Origin: Azoarcus sp. Aa7
GTDB lineage: Bacteria > Pseudomonadota > Gammaproteobacteria > Burkholderiales > Rhodocyclaceae
Direction: 5' to 3'
Assembly (NCBI RefSeq): GCF_014822185.1
Contig: NZ_QVLR01000019.1
Span: 1 to 64,000, forward strand
DNA: 64,000 nt
Part shown: piece by piece, positions 1 through 10,385 of the stretch
Layout of the letters: each line of letters begins with the position of its first letter
How positions within the stretch are numbered: the stretch's first letter is position 1
Translations under genes and position numbers: made by a program
Notes under the pieces: generated by a model
The model's database searches: none
Told to the model about the DNA's origin: nothing
The model's input: the letters and a program-made list of their open reading frames with translations, nothing else

Positions 1-123
1 GGCATGGAGCCGTATCTGTGGCTGCGCCACGTGCTGCGGGCGCTGCCTACCGCGACCACCGTCGAACACTTCGAGGCCCTCCTGCCCTGGAATCTCAAGG
101 CTGAGCATCTGATCACAGCGTAG
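1..123 (+). CDS. IS66-family transposase (TnpC), C-terminal end only
   Basis: The first 40 codons of the window read in frame to a TAG stop at 121-123. They contain the segment EPYLWLRHVLRALP followed by ALLPWNL. This matches the short C-terminal element that closes IS66-type DDE transposases (YLRxVLxxLP...LLPWN). The rest of the gene lies upstream of the window, so catalytic residues cannot be checked. Its 3' end lies 36 bp before the element's terminal repeat. Its last 11 bp overlap, on the opposite strand, the end of the cytochrome c reading frame. Confidence 0.8.
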   Translation, partial: GMEPYLWLRHVLRALPTATTVEHFEALLPWNLKAEHLITA

Positions 124-159
124 CGAGCCCGGGAAGGATGGGGTTCGTGGAGCGCTTAC
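1..159 (+). mobile_element. Right end of an IS66-family insertion sequence
   Basis: After the transposase stop the sequence runs to GGAGCGCTTAC, ending at 159. Read from the outer edge inward this is GTAAGCGCTCC. IS66-family terminal repeats characteristically begin with GTAAGCG, which fixes the outer edge at 159/160. The left end is outside the window. If the usual 8-bp target duplication was made, GCTCAAGG at 160-167 would be one copy. The element is inserted in the 3' part of the cytochrome c gene on the minus strand. Confidence 0.75.
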
Positions 160-1078
160 GCTCAAGGTGACCGCGCACTTCGGTGTAGTCGCCGATCCGC
201 GGCGACTTGTCGATTCGTGTAGTCGGGCGAACGTCTAGCTGAAAACCATCGAGGTGCCAGGCTCGCCCGAGTGTTCCGTGCAGCCGCACCTGGGTGCCGG
301 CAGGGAGGCTGGCAGGGGTGCCCTTGCTGTCGCGCGCACCTTGAACGATCCAGTCTTCGATGAGCCGGATATCCTCTTCGCCGAGGTAGGGCGGACCGTC
401 GAAAGGCATGCGTGGGCGGGCGTGACCGAGAATGCGCCGCATCAGTTCGCTGGCACCGGGCTGGCCGGGAAGGACGCGGGCGCGGTCCGAGGAGGAGAGC
501 GTCGATTCGTAGGAAGTCAGGATGTATCCTTCCGGGGGCGTGCCCATCAGGCCCTTGTCGCTGTGGCACTTCGCGCAGCGGGTGGCGAATATCGGGGCAA
601 CGTGCCGATAGGTGACGAACTCGCCTGCAACGGGACGCCTGGGGGCGCTTGCAGAAGGGTTGTCGTTCGGTCGGCTTTCGCCTTTGGGCAGACCGTCTGC
701 AATCCATCGTTCGAAGGTCGCGATTTCGGCGTCGGTGAGGAACGGGGGGCCTGTCATGGGCATGCGCGGGGTGCTCGCGCCGCGCAGGCGGCGCATGAGT
801 TCGCTGTCGGAAGGGGCTCCGGCTTTGACGACGGGGCCGCGACTGCTTCCCTTGAGTACCGCGTCGAAGCTGTCCAGGCGAAGGTCGAGTGGCGCAGTCG
901 CGCCCGAATGGCACATGATGCAGTGTGCTGCGAGCATGGGGGCTACGTCGCCGTAGGTGATCGGTGCGGCAGCGAGGGGCGCCGACGCCGCGAGGGTCAG
1001 GAGCACTCCAACCGTGAGGCTAAGGTACTTGGCGGTCGGTTCCACTCCGCTTCCATCCGCTAGTGGGGGCGTGTGCAT
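113..1078 (-). CDS. Exported di-heme cytochrome c-type protein, 3' end replaced by IS66
   Basis: A 321-residue protein if it starts at the ATG at 1078; a longer frame opens at 1192 but has no better start. A hydrophobic signal segment (about residues 18-38) is followed by two repeated cytochrome c modules. Each has a CxxCH heme site: CIMCH at about 53-57 and CAKCH at about 168-172. Each also has a later PRMP segment that could supply a distal Met. The modules resemble the single-heme domains of periplasmic c-type cytochromes often fused to other domains. The last 15 codons (RKRSTNPILPGLATL) are encoded by the IS66 terminal repeat and transposase antisense strand, so the native C-terminus is lost. 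That region before the break looks like a small beta-barrel domain. Function is unknown; periplasmic electron transfer is an inference. Confidence 0.7.
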   Translation of the reverse strand: MHTPPLADGSGVEPTAKYLSLTVGVLLTLAASAPLAAAPITYGDVAPMLAAHCIMCHSGATAPLDLRLDSFDAVLKGSSRGPVVKAGAPSDSELMRRLRGASTPRMPMTGPPFLTDAEIATFERWIADGLPKGESRPNDNPSASAPRRPVAGEFVTYRHVAPIFATRCAKCHSDKGLMGTPPEGYILTSYESTLSSSDRARVLPGQPGASELMRRILGHARPRMPFDGPPYLGEEDIRLIEDWIVQGARDSKGTPASLPAGTQVRLHGTLGRAWHLDGFQLDVRPTTRIDKSPRIGDYTEVRGHLERKRSTNPILPGLATL

Positions 1079-1397
1079 GGTTGTCCACTCGGCAGGTGAT
1101 GTACGTTCTGCGTTCTGACCCGATCTCTCCTTCTTCGCGCACTGTGACACATCCTGAGCCGGCTTGAGGGCCTGCTCGGACGCCTGTTGCACGTCACGGC
1201 GTGAGAACTGTCACAGATTCGTGGTGGCCGTGTTCGGTCGCGATGCATATAACGCATGGTGACGTGGCTTCCGGGGGCGGCATCGGTCGAGACTGAACGT
1301 CGCCTTCGGGGGCGTTTTCGTTTTCGAGGGCGTGGTATCCAGCATGAGGCGACCGCCTCCCGCGCCGAGTTCCCCCGCGTGCCGAAGGAGGTGTGAG
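1079..1397. other. Intergenic region between cytochrome c and VOC genes
   Basis: About 320 bp with no convincing gene, unless the cytochrome frame begins at 1192. A short GC stem with a TTCG loop around 1299-1312 is followed by TTTTCGTTTT at about 1315-1324 and could act as a weak plus-strand terminator. AAGGAGGTG at 1385-1393 is the ribosome-binding site of the next gene. Confidence 0.4.
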
Positions 1398-1823
1398 ATG
1401 CAAGTCCAGCCCTATCTGTTCTTCGATGGCCGATGCGACGAGGCGATTGCTTTCTATCGGGCGGTGCTCGGTGCGGAGGTGACGATGCTCATGCGATTCC
1501 GCGAAAGTCCGGATCCGCCGCCTCCGGGCGTGTTGCCACCAGGATTCGACGAGAAGGTGATGCACGCAAACCTGAGTTTCGGCGACACGCAGGTGATGGT
1601 GTCGGATGGCCGATGCACGGGGCAATCTGGATTCGAGGGTTTTGCGCTGACGGTGAGTCTGTCCGACGTCGCGGAGGTCGAGCGCGTGTTCGGGGCGCTG
1701 GCTGAAGGGGGGCAGGTACAGATGCCGCTGGAGAAGACCTTCTGGTCACCGCGCTTCGGGATGCTCGCGGACCGCTTCGGGGTATCGTGGATGGTGATGG
1801 TGATGGCGATGCCCGAGGGGTGA
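1398..1823 (+). CDS. VOC-superfamily protein, PhnB/glyoxalase-like
   Basis: A 141-residue protein. The ATG at 1398 is preceded by a near-perfect Shine-Dalgarno AAGGAGGTG. The N-terminus QPYLFFDGRCDEAIAFY and the later FGMLADRFGVSW are signatures of the PhnB-like branch of the vicinal-oxygen-chelate fold (the 3-demethylubiquinone methyltransferase-like group). These are usually small dimeric cytoplasmic proteins of unproven function. No metal-site assignment can be made from sequence alone. It appears monocistronic, standing between the cytochrome c gene and the hut locus, with no obvious functional link to either. Confidence 0.8.
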   Translation: MQVQPYLFFDGRCDEAIAFYRAVLGAEVTMLMRFRESPDPPPPGVLPPGFDEKVMHANLSFGDTQVMVSDGRCTGQSGFEGFALTVSLSDVAEVERVFGALAEGGQVQMPLEKTFWSPRFGMLADRFGVSWMVMVMAMPEG

Positions 1824-1941
1824 TCACGCGTCGCCGGGTGCGCATGGGCTGCCGAGCGGAGCGGAGATCATCGTTGCCGCCCGAGCTGCGCGGTCGTCGC
1901 GTTGCGCGTCAGTGCGTGCGCCCGGTTTTGGGGTGGCAGGC

Positions 1942-2718
1942 TCAGAGTCGGTTTGGGCTCGGCCGTTGTCCGCCCGCGTCCGGTATGGCAGGAAGACGGG
2001 ATCGCAGGTCGCGCATCGAAGAGCGCAGTTTGTAGCGGTCGCCCGGGTGAGTCAGGCGCGCGTAGCTGATGAGACGTTCGTCGGACCAGGTGCGGCGGAT
2101 CGTCAGGAGGCAGGGGGTGGCTGTCGTCGTGTCGAGCGCCGCTGCAGTCTGTGCGTCAACGAGGACTGCCTCGACCACGTGCTCGACGTCGGAGATCGGG
2201 CAGGCGGCGACGAGGACTTCGTTCGGGGTGTGGCGCGAGAAATCGGTGTCGAGATAGTCAGGGACCCATTTCGGGTTGACGAAGCGCTCCTCGAGCTGGA
2301 TCGGGATGTCGTTCTCGCGATGCACGATCATCGTGTGGAAGACGCGCGTGCCGAGGCGCACGGCGAGTCGCAGGGCGACCTCGTCGTCGGCTTCGATGGC
2401 TTCGCAGCGCAGCACCGTATTGCTGTACGTGCTGTTGCGGCCGCGGACTTCCGCGGCGATGTTGAGGACTTCGTGCAGCGAGGATTCGGCCTTGCGGTCG
2501 GTGACGAAGGTGCCGAGGCCCGGCTGGCGCACGAGGTAGCCGCCTTGCACGAGATCGCGGATCGCCTTGTTGGCGGTCATGCGGCTGACGCGGAAGTCGC
2601 GGGCGAGCTGTTCTTCCGGCGGAATCTGATGATGGATCGGATAGGCGCCGCTGCGAATCTTCTCGAGCAGGAATTCCTCGATCTGGCGGTAGCGGGGGGC
2701 GGGGCTGGCCACGGCCAT
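1942..2718 (-). CDS. hutC: Histidine utilization repressor HutC (GntR family)
   Basis: About 258 residues from the ATG at 2718. An N-terminal winged helix (PRYRQIEEFLLEKIRSG, then SRMTANKAIRDLVQGG, about residues 5-70) is followed by a UTRA ligand-binding domain (about 90-235, including FHTMIVHRENDIPIQLEER). This is the GntR/HutC architecture; HutC represses hut genes and is released by urocanate. The gene lies 122 bp downstream of hutH on the same strand with a hairpin between them, so it may have its own promoter. A longer frame reaches 2808, but homologues start near the chosen Met; AAAGGA immediately precedes the ATG with almost no spacing, so the start is not certain. A half-site TTGTATCA upstream could support autoregulation. 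Confidence 0.88.
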   Translation of the reverse strand: MAVASPAPRYRQIEEFLLEKIRSGAYPIHHQIPPEEQLARDFRVSRMTANKAIRDLVQGGYLVRQPGLGTFVTDRKAESSLHEVLNIAAEVRGRNSTYSNTVLRCEAIEADDEVALRLAVRLGTRVFHTMIVHRENDIPIQLEERFVNPKWVPDYLDTDFSRHTPNEVLVAACPISDVEHVVEAVLVDAQTAAALDTTTATPCLLTIRRTWSDERLISYARLTHPGDRYKLRSSMRDLRSRLPAIPDAGGQRPSPNRL

Positions 2719-2796
2719 TCCTTTTGTGGCTGATGCGAGATCGCCATGATACAACCGGCGATGCGTAATCGGCATGCGATATGGATGGTCGAGGTG

Positions 2797-2819
2797 GGCA
2801 CCGTTCACGCGACGGTGCC
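2797..2819 (-). terminator. Hairpin after hutH, possible operon end
   Basis: A perfect 7-bp stem GGCACCG/CGGTGCC with a 9-nt loop lies about 20 bp beyond the hutH stop. There is no T-run, so it may stabilise the 3' end or act as a weak terminator between the hutIGUH operon and hutC. Confidence 0.4.
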
Positions 2820-2839
2820 AGGTCCTCGGCGCATGGAGT

Positions 2840-4399
2840 TCAGGCCTGCGAGGGCAGGAGTCCGGGGGGCATCAGCGGGGACAGGGTACGGGCGGCGAGC
2901 AGTTCGGTCGCCGCGGCGATGTCCGGGGCGAAGAAGCGGTCGACGTCGTAGAAGGGTACTTGCGCGCGCAGTGCGGCGCGGGCTTCCTCGAGCTTGGGCG
3001 AGCTGCTGTGGCCGTCACGGAAGTCGAGACCCTGGCAGGCGGCGAGCCATTCCACGGCGAGGATGCCGCGCACGTTGTCGGCCATCGCCCACAGGCGCCG
3101 GCCGGCGTTGGGCGCCATCGAGACGTGATCCTCCTGGTTCGCCGAGGTCGGCAGGCTGTCGACGCTCGCCGGATGCGCGAGGGCCTTGTTGTCGCTGGCG
3201 AGCGCGGCGGCGGTGACCTGCGCAATCATGAAGCCGGAATTGACGCCGCCGTTGGCGACGAGGAAGGCCGGCAGCTGCGACATGTTCTTGTCCATCATCA
3301 GCGAGATGCGCCGCTCGGCCAGTGCGCCGATCTCTGCGATGGCGAGCGCGAGATTGTCGGCGGCCATCGCGACAGGCTCGGCGTGGAAGTTGCCGCCGGA
3401 GAGGATGTCGTCCTGGTCGGCGAACACGAGCGGGTTGTCGGACACGGCGTTGGCTTCGACCGCGAGCACCTCGGCGGCCTGGCGGATCTGCGTGAGGCAG
3501 GCGCCCATGACCTGCGGCTGGCAGCGCAGCGAGTAGGGGTCCTGCACCTTGCCGCAGGCGACGTGCGACTGCGCGATCTCGCTGGTGTCTTCGAGCAGAT
3601 GGCGGTAGGCCGTGGCTGCGTCGATCTGGCCGCGCTGGCCGCGCGCGGCGTGGATGCGGGCGTCGAAGGGCACGCGCGAGCCGAGCGCGGCCTCGACGGT
3701 GAGGCTGCCGCAGACGGTGGAGGCGGCGAAGAGGTCTTCCGCGTCGAAGAGGCCGCGCAGGGCGTAGGCGGTGGAGACCTGGGTGCCGTTCAGGAGTGCG
3801 AGGCCCTCCTTGGCGGCGAGCGTCAGGGGTTCGAGGCCGGCGATGGCGAGCGCCTCGACCGCCGGCAGCCATTGGCCGCGATGGCGCGCGCGGCCTTCGC
3901 CGAGGAGTGTGAGCGACATGTGTGCGAGGGGGGCGAGGTCGCCGGAGGCGCCGACCGAGCCTTTTGCCGGGATCTCCGGATACACGCCGGCGTTCAGCAG
4001 TGCGATCAGGGCGTCGATCACGCTGCGGCGGATGCCGGAGAAGCCGCGCGCGAGGCTATTTACCTTGAGCAGCAGGATGAGGCGCACCGTCGAATCGTCG
4101 AGCGCTTCGCCGACGCCGCAGGCGTGCGACAGCACCAGCGAGCGCTGCAGGATTTCGAGGTCTGCGTGCGCGATGCGAGTCTGCGCGAGCAGGCCGAAGC
4201 CGGTGTTGATGCCGTAGGCGGTGCGGTCTTCGTCGATGACGCGGCGCACGCAGGCGACGCTGCGTTCGATCGCCGCGGAGGTGCTGTCGGGCAGGGTCAC
4301 GCGGATCGGGTGCTGGTAGGCCTGGCGCAACTGGGCGAGGGTCAGCTCACCGGGGACGAGGGTGAGTTCGATGCTCGGGTCGAAGGTCATTTCGGTCAC
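2840..4399 (-). CDS. hutH: Histidine ammonia-lyase HutH
   Basis: A 519-residue enzyme converting L-histidine to trans-urocanate and ammonia, the first step of the Hut pathway. The motif [14 protein letters not shown] (about 147-160) contains the Ala-Ser-Gly triplet (151-153) that cyclises to the MIO electrophile. YGINTGFG (62-69) is the conserved active-site segment. Length matches the family (about 510). The best start is GTG at 4399, which has AGGAG six bases upstream; an ATG lies three codons in. The GTG begins one base after the hutU stop, so the two are translationally coupled and hutH is the last gene of hutI-hutG-hutU-hutH. Confidence 0.97.
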   Translation of the reverse strand: MTEMTFDPSIELTLVPGELTLAQLRQAYQHPIRVTLPDSTSAAIERSVACVRRVIDEDRTAYGINTGFGLLAQTRIAHADLEILQRSLVLSHACGVGEALDDSTVRLILLLKVNSLARGFSGIRRSVIDALIALLNAGVYPEIPAKGSVGASGDLAPLAHMSLTLLGEGRARHRGQWLPAVEALAIAGLEPLTLAAKEGLALLNGTQVSTAYALRGLFDAEDLFAASTVCGSLTVEAALGSRVPFDARIHAARGQRGQIDAATAYRHLLEDTSEIAQSHVACGKVQDPYSLRCQPQVMGACLTQIRQAAEVLAVEANAVSDNPLVFADQDDILSGGNFHAEPVAMAADNLALAIAEIGALAERRISLMMDKNMSQLPAFLVANGGVNSGFMIAQVTAAALASDNKALAHPASVDSLPTSANQEDHVSMAPNAGRRLWAMADNVRGILAVEWLAACQGLDFRDGHSSSPKLEEARAALRAQVPFYDVDRFFAPDIAAATELLAARTLSPLMPPGLLPSQA

Positions 4400-4400
4400 C

Positions 4401-6092
<1,692 letters not shown>

Positions 6093-6133
6093 TGCAGTCT
6101 CCTTTGATGCATTTGTAGATGACGGCCTTGTTT

Positions 6134-7081
6134 TCAGCCGTTCAGAGTCAGGGTGTGGATCAGCCGCGCGGCAATGCGGGCGGTCCGGTTGTCGATGTCG
6201 AATTCGGGGTTCAGCTCGGCGAGATCGGCGAGCCTGAGCTTGCCGCTGTCGCGTACGCGTTCGAGGAGCGGTTCGAGCAGCGCGAGCGGCATGCCGTGCG
6301 CGGCCGGGGCGCTGACGCCGGGGGCCTCGCAGGCGGGCAGGACGTCGAGGTCGATGGTGAGGTAGACGTGGTCGCAGGCGGCGACGAAAGCGTCGAGGTC
6401 CTCGCCGATGCGGTCGAGGCTCCGGGGCGTGATCTCGCGGTCCTCGCGCACCAGCACGTCGAGGTCGACCGCGCGGCGGAATAGCGCGCGGGTGCTGGCG
6501 GCGCGGCTCACGCCGAGACAGGCGTAGCGGAAGGGCCAGCCGCGCGTGGCGCAGGCGTCGGCGATCTGCGCGAAGGGGGTGCCGGACGAGTGCACGTGCG
6601 TCGCGTCGCGCAGGTCGAAGTGGGCGTCGAAATTGATGATGCCGATGCGGGGCGTGTCTTCGCCGGTGCCGGCAAGATGTGAGGCGAGGCCCTGCCAGCT
6701 GCCGTAGGCGACTTCGTGCCCGCCGCCGAGGACGACCGGGAAGTGGCCTGCGGCGAGCAGGGTGGCGACGTTCGCGGCAAGGCGCGCCTGAGCAGCGTCG
6801 AGATCGCCGTCGTCGCAGGCGACGTCGCCGGCGTCGTAGGCCGGGCTTTCGCGGTGCCAGGCGAGGCTCGCCAAAGCCTTGCGGATTGCCGCCGGCGCGG
6901 CGATTGCGCCGGGGCGGCCCTGGTTGCGCCGCACGCCTTCGTCGCACGCGAAGCCGACGAGGGCGACGCCGGGGGCATCGGCGGCGTCGAGCGGGCGGAC
7001 GACCTGATGCCAGCGCAGACTGTCGGGTTCCGGGTCGATGCGCCCCGTCCACGTTGCCATCGTGCTGCGGTCAGCGTTCAT
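6134..7081 (-). CDS. hutG: N-formimidoylglutamate formimidohydrolase HutG (arginase family)
   Basis: 315 residues, ureohydrolase/arginase fold. Manganese-ligand motifs are visible: [13 protein letters not shown] and [14 protein letters not shown]. Within a hut operon this is the formiminoglutamase (HutG, EC 3.5.3.8) that yields glutamate plus formamide in one step. No HutF or amidohydrolase-type N-formylglutamate deformylase is present in the window, which suggests the four-enzyme form of the pathway. The ATG at 7081 overlaps the hutI 3' end by 11 bp and has a G-rich ribosome-binding site, indicating coupling to hutI. Confidence 0.9.
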   Translation of the reverse strand: MNADRSTMATWTGRIDPEPDSLRWHQVVRPLDAADAPGVALVGFACDEGVRRNQGRPGAIAAPAAIRKALASLAWHRESPAYDAGDVACDDGDLDAAQARLAANVATLLAAGHFPVVLGGGHEVAYGSWQGLASHLAGTGEDTPRIGIINFDAHFDLRDATHVHSSGTPFAQIADACATRGWPFRYACLGVSRAASTRALFRRAVDLDVLVREDREITPRSLDRIGEDLDAFVAACDHVYLTIDLDVLPACEAPGVSAPAAHGMPLALLEPLLERVRDSGKLRLADLAELNPEFDIDNRTARIAARLIHTLTLNG

Positions 7082-8321
7082 TGCGCCCCCCCTGTGTGCG
7101 GTCGTGTGTGATCTCGCCGTTGAACACGCGCTGGAGGAGTCGTCCGGGCTGGACGGCGTAGGCGAGCTCGGTGGGGCGGGCGGCGTCCCATACGCACAGG
7201 TCGGCACGCAGCCCTTCGGCGATGCGGCCGGTGTCGGCCAGCCCGAGTGCGCGGGCTCCGTTTGCCGTCATGCCCGCCAGCGCCTCGCGCGGGGTCAGGC
7301 GGAACAGGGTGCAGGCGAGATTCAGCATCAGCGTCGGCATGAAGAGCGGCGAGCTGCCGGGGTTCGCATCGCTGGCGATCGCGATCGGTACGCCGTGGCG
7401 GCGCAGGGCTTCGACCGGTGGCAGCTGCGTCTCGCGCAGCGTGAGGTATGCGCCGGGCAGCAGCGTCGCGACCGTGCCGGCCTCGGCCAGTGCGCGCACG
7501 CCGGCCTCGTCGAGGTATTCGATGTGATCGGCCGACAGCGCGCGGTGGCGTGCCGCGAGTGCGGCGCCGCCAAGGTTCGAGAGTTGCTCGGCGTGCGCCT
7601 TCACGCGCAGGCCGTGGCGCGCGGCGGCGTCGAACACGCGCTCGCATTGCGCGGGGCTGAAGGCGATGCCCTCACAGAACACGTCCACGGCGTCGGCGAG
7701 CCCCTCGGCCGCGGCGGCGGGGATCATCTCGTCGCACACGAGGCGGATGTAGTCGTCCTTGTCGTCGCTGTATTCGGGGGGCTGCGCATGGGCGCCGAGC
7801 AGCGTCGTGACGATGCGCACGGGCAGGCCGCCGTGCTGTGGTTGGCCGAGGCGGCGCGCGACGCGCAGCATCTTCAGTTCGTCGGCGACGGTGAGCCCGT
7901 AGCCGGACTTGATCTCGACCGTGGTGGCGCCGTCGGCCATCAGGGCGGCGAGCCGGGGCAGGGCCGTGGCGAGGAGTTGGTCCTCGGAGGCTGCGCGGGT
8001 GGCGCGCACGGTGCTGAGGATGCCGCCGCCGGCCTGCGCGATCTCCGCGTAGCTCGCGCCTTCGAGGCGCAACGCGAATTCGTCGGCGCGGTTGCCGCCG
8101 AACACGAGGTGGGTGTGGCAGTCGACGAGGCCCGGTGTGATCACGCCGCCGCGCCCCATGTCGCGTGCGCCGTCGGTGTCGGCGGCGGTCAGGGCATCCG
8201 TCCGGCACAGCTTCGCGATGCGGCCGCCCTCGACCAGCACCGCCATCGGGGCGGGCGGTTCCTGTTGTCCGTCGAAGATCGTGACGTCCCGCCAGAGCAG
8301 GCGGGGGTGGGGGGCGGGCAT
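7071..8321 (-). CDS. hutI: Imidazolonepropionase HutI
   Basis: 416 residues from the ATG at 8321 (GGAG upstream). Hydrolyses 4-imidazolone-5-propionate to N-formimidoyl-L-glutamate. An amidohydrolase-superfamily metal site is seen in [15 protein letters not shown] (HxH at about 69-71), with further histidines in VKAHAEQLS and [11 protein letters not shown] and an Asp in [11 protein letters not shown]. Length fits the family (about 405-415). First gene of the operon, preceded by an exact TGTATATACA palindrome 26 bp upstream, a candidate HutC operator. Confidence 0.95.
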   Translation of the reverse strand: MPAPHPRLLWRDVTIFDGQQEPPAPMAVLVEGGRIAKLCRTDALTAADTDGARDMGRGGVITPGLVDCHTHLVFGGNRADEFALRLEGASYAEIAQAGGGILSTVRATRAASEDQLLATALPRLAALMADGATTVEIKSGYGLTVADELKMLRVARRLGQPQHGGLPVRIVTTLLGAHAQPPEYSDDKDDYIRLVCDEMIPAAAAEGLADAVDVFCEGIAFSPAQCERVFDAAARHGLRVKAHAEQLSNLGGAALAARHRALSADHIEYLDEAGVRALAEAGTVATLLPGAYLTLRETQLPPVEALRRHGVPIAIASDANPGSSPLFMPTLMLNLACTLFRLTPREALAGMTANGARALGLADTGRIAEGLRADLCVWDAARPTELAYAVQPGRLLQRVFNGEITHDRTQGGRNER

Positions 8322-8346
8322 TGCGATGTCTCCGTGGCTGGATAAC

Positions 8347-8356
8347 TGTATATACA
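8347..8356. promoter_or_regulatory. Candidate HutC operator 1
   Basis: TGTATATACA, a perfect 10-bp palindrome fitting the TGTA-N2-TACA pattern of GntR/HutC operators, centred about 30 bp before the hutI start. Its position fits repression of the hutIGUH operon. The assignment rests on motif and context only. Confidence 0.6.
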
Positions 8357-8564
8357 ATAGGATGCGCGCGCGGAGGCGTCAAGGATTCTTTGTGGCCGCA
8401 CACGGCGGCTACCACGGCGCGTCTGCTCGATCGGGCGTGTCGGGCTCGGTCCGTCGATCTTTGCGGGTTTGGAGAGGACTAGCATGTCCCCGTTGTTCGG
8501 GGGAGGCTTGTGGTGCGGCCTGCCAGCGCCGGCGCATGGTTGCGTGGGGAGGAGTGGAGGTTTA

Positions 8565-8574
8565 TGTCTATACA
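8565..8574. promoter_or_regulatory. Candidate HutC operator 2
   Basis: TGTCTATACA differs from the proximal operator TGTATATACA at one position and lies about 220 bp upstream of it. On the minus strand it reads TTTGTATAGACA, similar to reported hut operators. Two spaced sites could allow cooperative or looping repression, or one may control a distal hut promoter. Confidence 0.4.
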
Positions 8575-8696
8575 AATGCGGGTTTTGCAGAAACTGCCCG
8601 GCGTTAGCCGCACCTCGACGATGGCGGTGCAGATGCTGATTTCGTGCATCCGCACGCGTTCTTGCTGCCGTCCCGCCCCGAGCGGCACGGCTTCCG

Positions 8697-9128
8697 TCAG
8701 GAGCTTTCGCCGCGGTAGCTCGCGAGGTGGATGCTGGTTTCGGTGTGCTGGATGCTGCGGATCAGGCGGACACGTTCGAGCACGTTCGACAGCTCCGTGA
8801 GGTTCTCCGCGCGCAACTCCGCGAGCAAGTCCCAGCGCCCGTTGGTGTCGTGCAGGGCGGCGACGCCCGGCTCTCCGAGCAGGCTCGCGATCACCGAGCG
8901 CGTTTCGTTGCCGGCGACGACGATGCTCATCCACGCGCGGATCTCGTTCGGCTGCGAATCGGGCCTGAGCTTGACCGTGTAGCCGACGATGATTCCGTCG
9001 TTTTCGAGCTTGGTGATGCGGTTGGTGACGGTGCCGCGCGACACCTTCAGCTTGTGCGCGAGGTTCGCGACGCTCATACGCGCGTCGTTGCGCAGCAGGC
9101 TGATCAGTTGCTGGTCCAGGTTGTCCAT
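8697..9128 (-). CDS. Lrp/AsnC-family transcriptional regulator
   Basis: 143 residues. An N-terminal helix-turn-helix (DQQLISLLRNDARMSVANLA, then SRGTVTNRITKLENDGII, about 4-50) is followed by an alpha-beta RAM/ACT-type effector domain (about 65-140). Lrp/AsnC proteins usually sense an amino acid and act on the adjacent divergent gene. Here that neighbour is ornithine cyclodeaminase, so ornithine, arginine or proline is the likely effector (inference). The 136-bp intergenic region carries an AT-rich inverted repeat suited to Lrp binding. No strong ribosome-binding site precedes the ATG. Confidence 0.88.
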   Translation of the reverse strand: MDNLDQQLISLLRNDARMSVANLAHKLKVSRGTVTNRITKLENDGIIVGYTVKLRPDSQPNEIRAWMSIVVAGNETRSVIASLLGEPGVAALHDTNGRWDLLAELRAENLTELSNVLERVRLIRSIQHTETSIHLASYRGESS

Positions 9129-9172
9129 TTTGTCGATTCGTCAGAAATAGATATCGAATTGATCAGTATTTT

Positions 9173-9203
9173 ATCAAAATAGCACAGTTATTGATATTTT
9201 GAT
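9173..9203. promoter_or_regulatory. Inverted repeat in the lrp/ocd divergent promoter region
   Basis: ATCAAAATA at 9173-9181 and TATTTTGAT at 9195-9203 are perfect 9-bp inverted arms separated by 13 bp. The AT-rich site lies between two divergent genes and is a natural candidate for binding by the Lrp-type regulator. Confidence 0.5.
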
Positions 9204-9264
9204 TGACACGGAACTGGGGGATCATGTCCTCACTGAATTGCAGAACACCAAAGAGGACGAGACC

Positions 9265-10341
9265 ATGAAAACCAGCAACCGCATCGCCACCCGATTCCTG
9301 AGCGCCGAGCGTGCCGCGGAGCTCGTCGCGGAGAAGGGTTTCGCGACCTGCCTGCGAGGTATGGCCGACTACATTCGCGCGGACTTCCTGCGCTGGAACG
9401 AATTCGAGAAAAGCGCCCGCGTCGCCAACCATTCCGACGACGGCGTGATCGAGCTGATGCCGATCTCCGACGACTCGCTGTATTCCTTCAAGTACGTGAA
9501 TGGCCATCCGAAGAACCATCGTTTCGGCCTGAGCACCGTGATGGCCTTCGGCGTGCTCGCCGACGTCGATACCGGCGCGCCGACCCTGGTCAGCGAGCTG
9601 ACCCTGACCACGGCGCTGCGCACCGCCGCCACCTCTGCGGTCGCCGCCCGTGCGCTGGCCCGTCCGGACAGCAAGCGCATGGCGCTGATCGGCAACGGCG
9701 CGCAGAGCGAGTTCCAGGCGCTGGCCTTCCATCACCTGCTGGGCATCACCGAATTCCACCTGTTCGACGTCGATTCCGCCGCGACCGACAAGCTGATGCG
9801 CAACCTCGAGCGCATGGGCCTCTCCGCGAAGCGCTTCGACAGCACCAAGGAGGCCGTGAAGGGGTGCGACATCGTCACCACCGTGACGGCCGACAAGACC
9901 AACGCGACCATCCTGACGCCGGACATGATCGAGCCGGGCATGCACATCAACGGCGTCGGCGGCGACTGCCCGGGCAAGACCGAGTTGCATGCAGACGTGC
10001 TGCGCATGGGGCGCGTGTTCTGCGAATTCGAGCCGCAGTCGCGCGTCGAGGGTGACATGCAGCAGATGCCGGCGGACTTCAAGGTGACGGAACTGTGGAA
10101 CGTGCTTTCGGGCAAGGTTCCGGGGCGTCAGGCCGCGGACGAAGTGACGGTGTTCGATTCGGTCGGCTTCGCGCTGGAGGACTTTTCGGCGCTGCGCTTC
10201 ATGCGCGATCTGGCGATCGAGCTGGGCGTCGAGGAAGAGATCTCGCTGATCCCCGATCTCGCCGACCCGAAGAACCTGTTCGGTTCGGTGCCGGTCAGCG
10301 CGGCCCCGCGCGCGGCGGTGCGCGAACTGCAGGCCGCCTGA
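9265..10341 (+). CDS. Ornithine cyclodeaminase (mu-crystallin family)
   Basis: 358 residues from the ATG at 9265, which has a GAGGACGA Shine-Dalgarno. NAD-binding loop LIGNGAQSEF (141-150) and the substrate-site segment FKYVNGHPKN (75-84) are those of the ornithine cyclodeaminase/mu-crystallin family. Length equals that of bona fide ornithine cyclodeaminases (about 350) that convert L-ornithine directly to L-proline and ammonia. Alanine dehydrogenase-like paralogues of the family are usually shorter (about 320). The divergent Lrp-type regulator supports amino-acid-inducible control. A GC hairpin follows the stop. Confidence 0.85.
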   Translation: MKTSNRIATRFLSAERAAELVAEKGFATCLRGMADYIRADFLRWNEFEKSARVANHSDDGVIELMPISDDSLYSFKYVNGHPKNHRFGLSTVMAFGVLADVDTGAPTLVSELTLTTALRTAATSAVAARALARPDSKRMALIGNGAQSEFQALAFHHLLGITEFHLFDVDSAATDKLMRNLERMGLSAKRFDSTKEAVKGCDIVTTVTADKTNATILTPDMIEPGMHINGVGGDCPGKTELHADVLRMGRVFCEFEPQSRVEGDMQQMPADFKVTELWNVLSGKVPGRQAADEVTVFDSVGFALEDFSALRFMRDLAIELGVEEEISLIPDLADPKNLFGSVPVSAAPRAAVRELQAA

Positions 10342-10346
10342 GTCAC

Positions 10347-10376
10347 ACCGGGCCCGCCGTCCGCGGTGGGCCCGGT
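10347..10376. terminator. Hairpin between convergent ocd and lysR genes
   Basis: Perfect 9-bp stem ACCGGGCCC/GGGCCCGGT between two converging genes. No T-run on either side; a bidirectional terminator is the likely role. Confidence 0.5.
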
Positions 10377-10385
10377 ACGCTGCCG

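Larger units (their letters stand above)
8322..8696. other. Intergenic region upstream of the hut operon
   Basis: About 375 bp between hutI and the lrp-type gene, both on the minus strand. It holds the two HutC operator candidates and presumably the hut promoter; I see no convincing coding sequence. It also serves as the 3' flank of the lrp gene, with no clear T-tailed terminator. Confidence 0.5.

Noticed and set aside
8510-8800. 96-codon plus-strand frame in the hut/lrp gap
   Set aside because: Runs antisense into the lrp-type gene, has no known motif, and overlaps the operator candidate; GGAGG nearby appears fortuitous.
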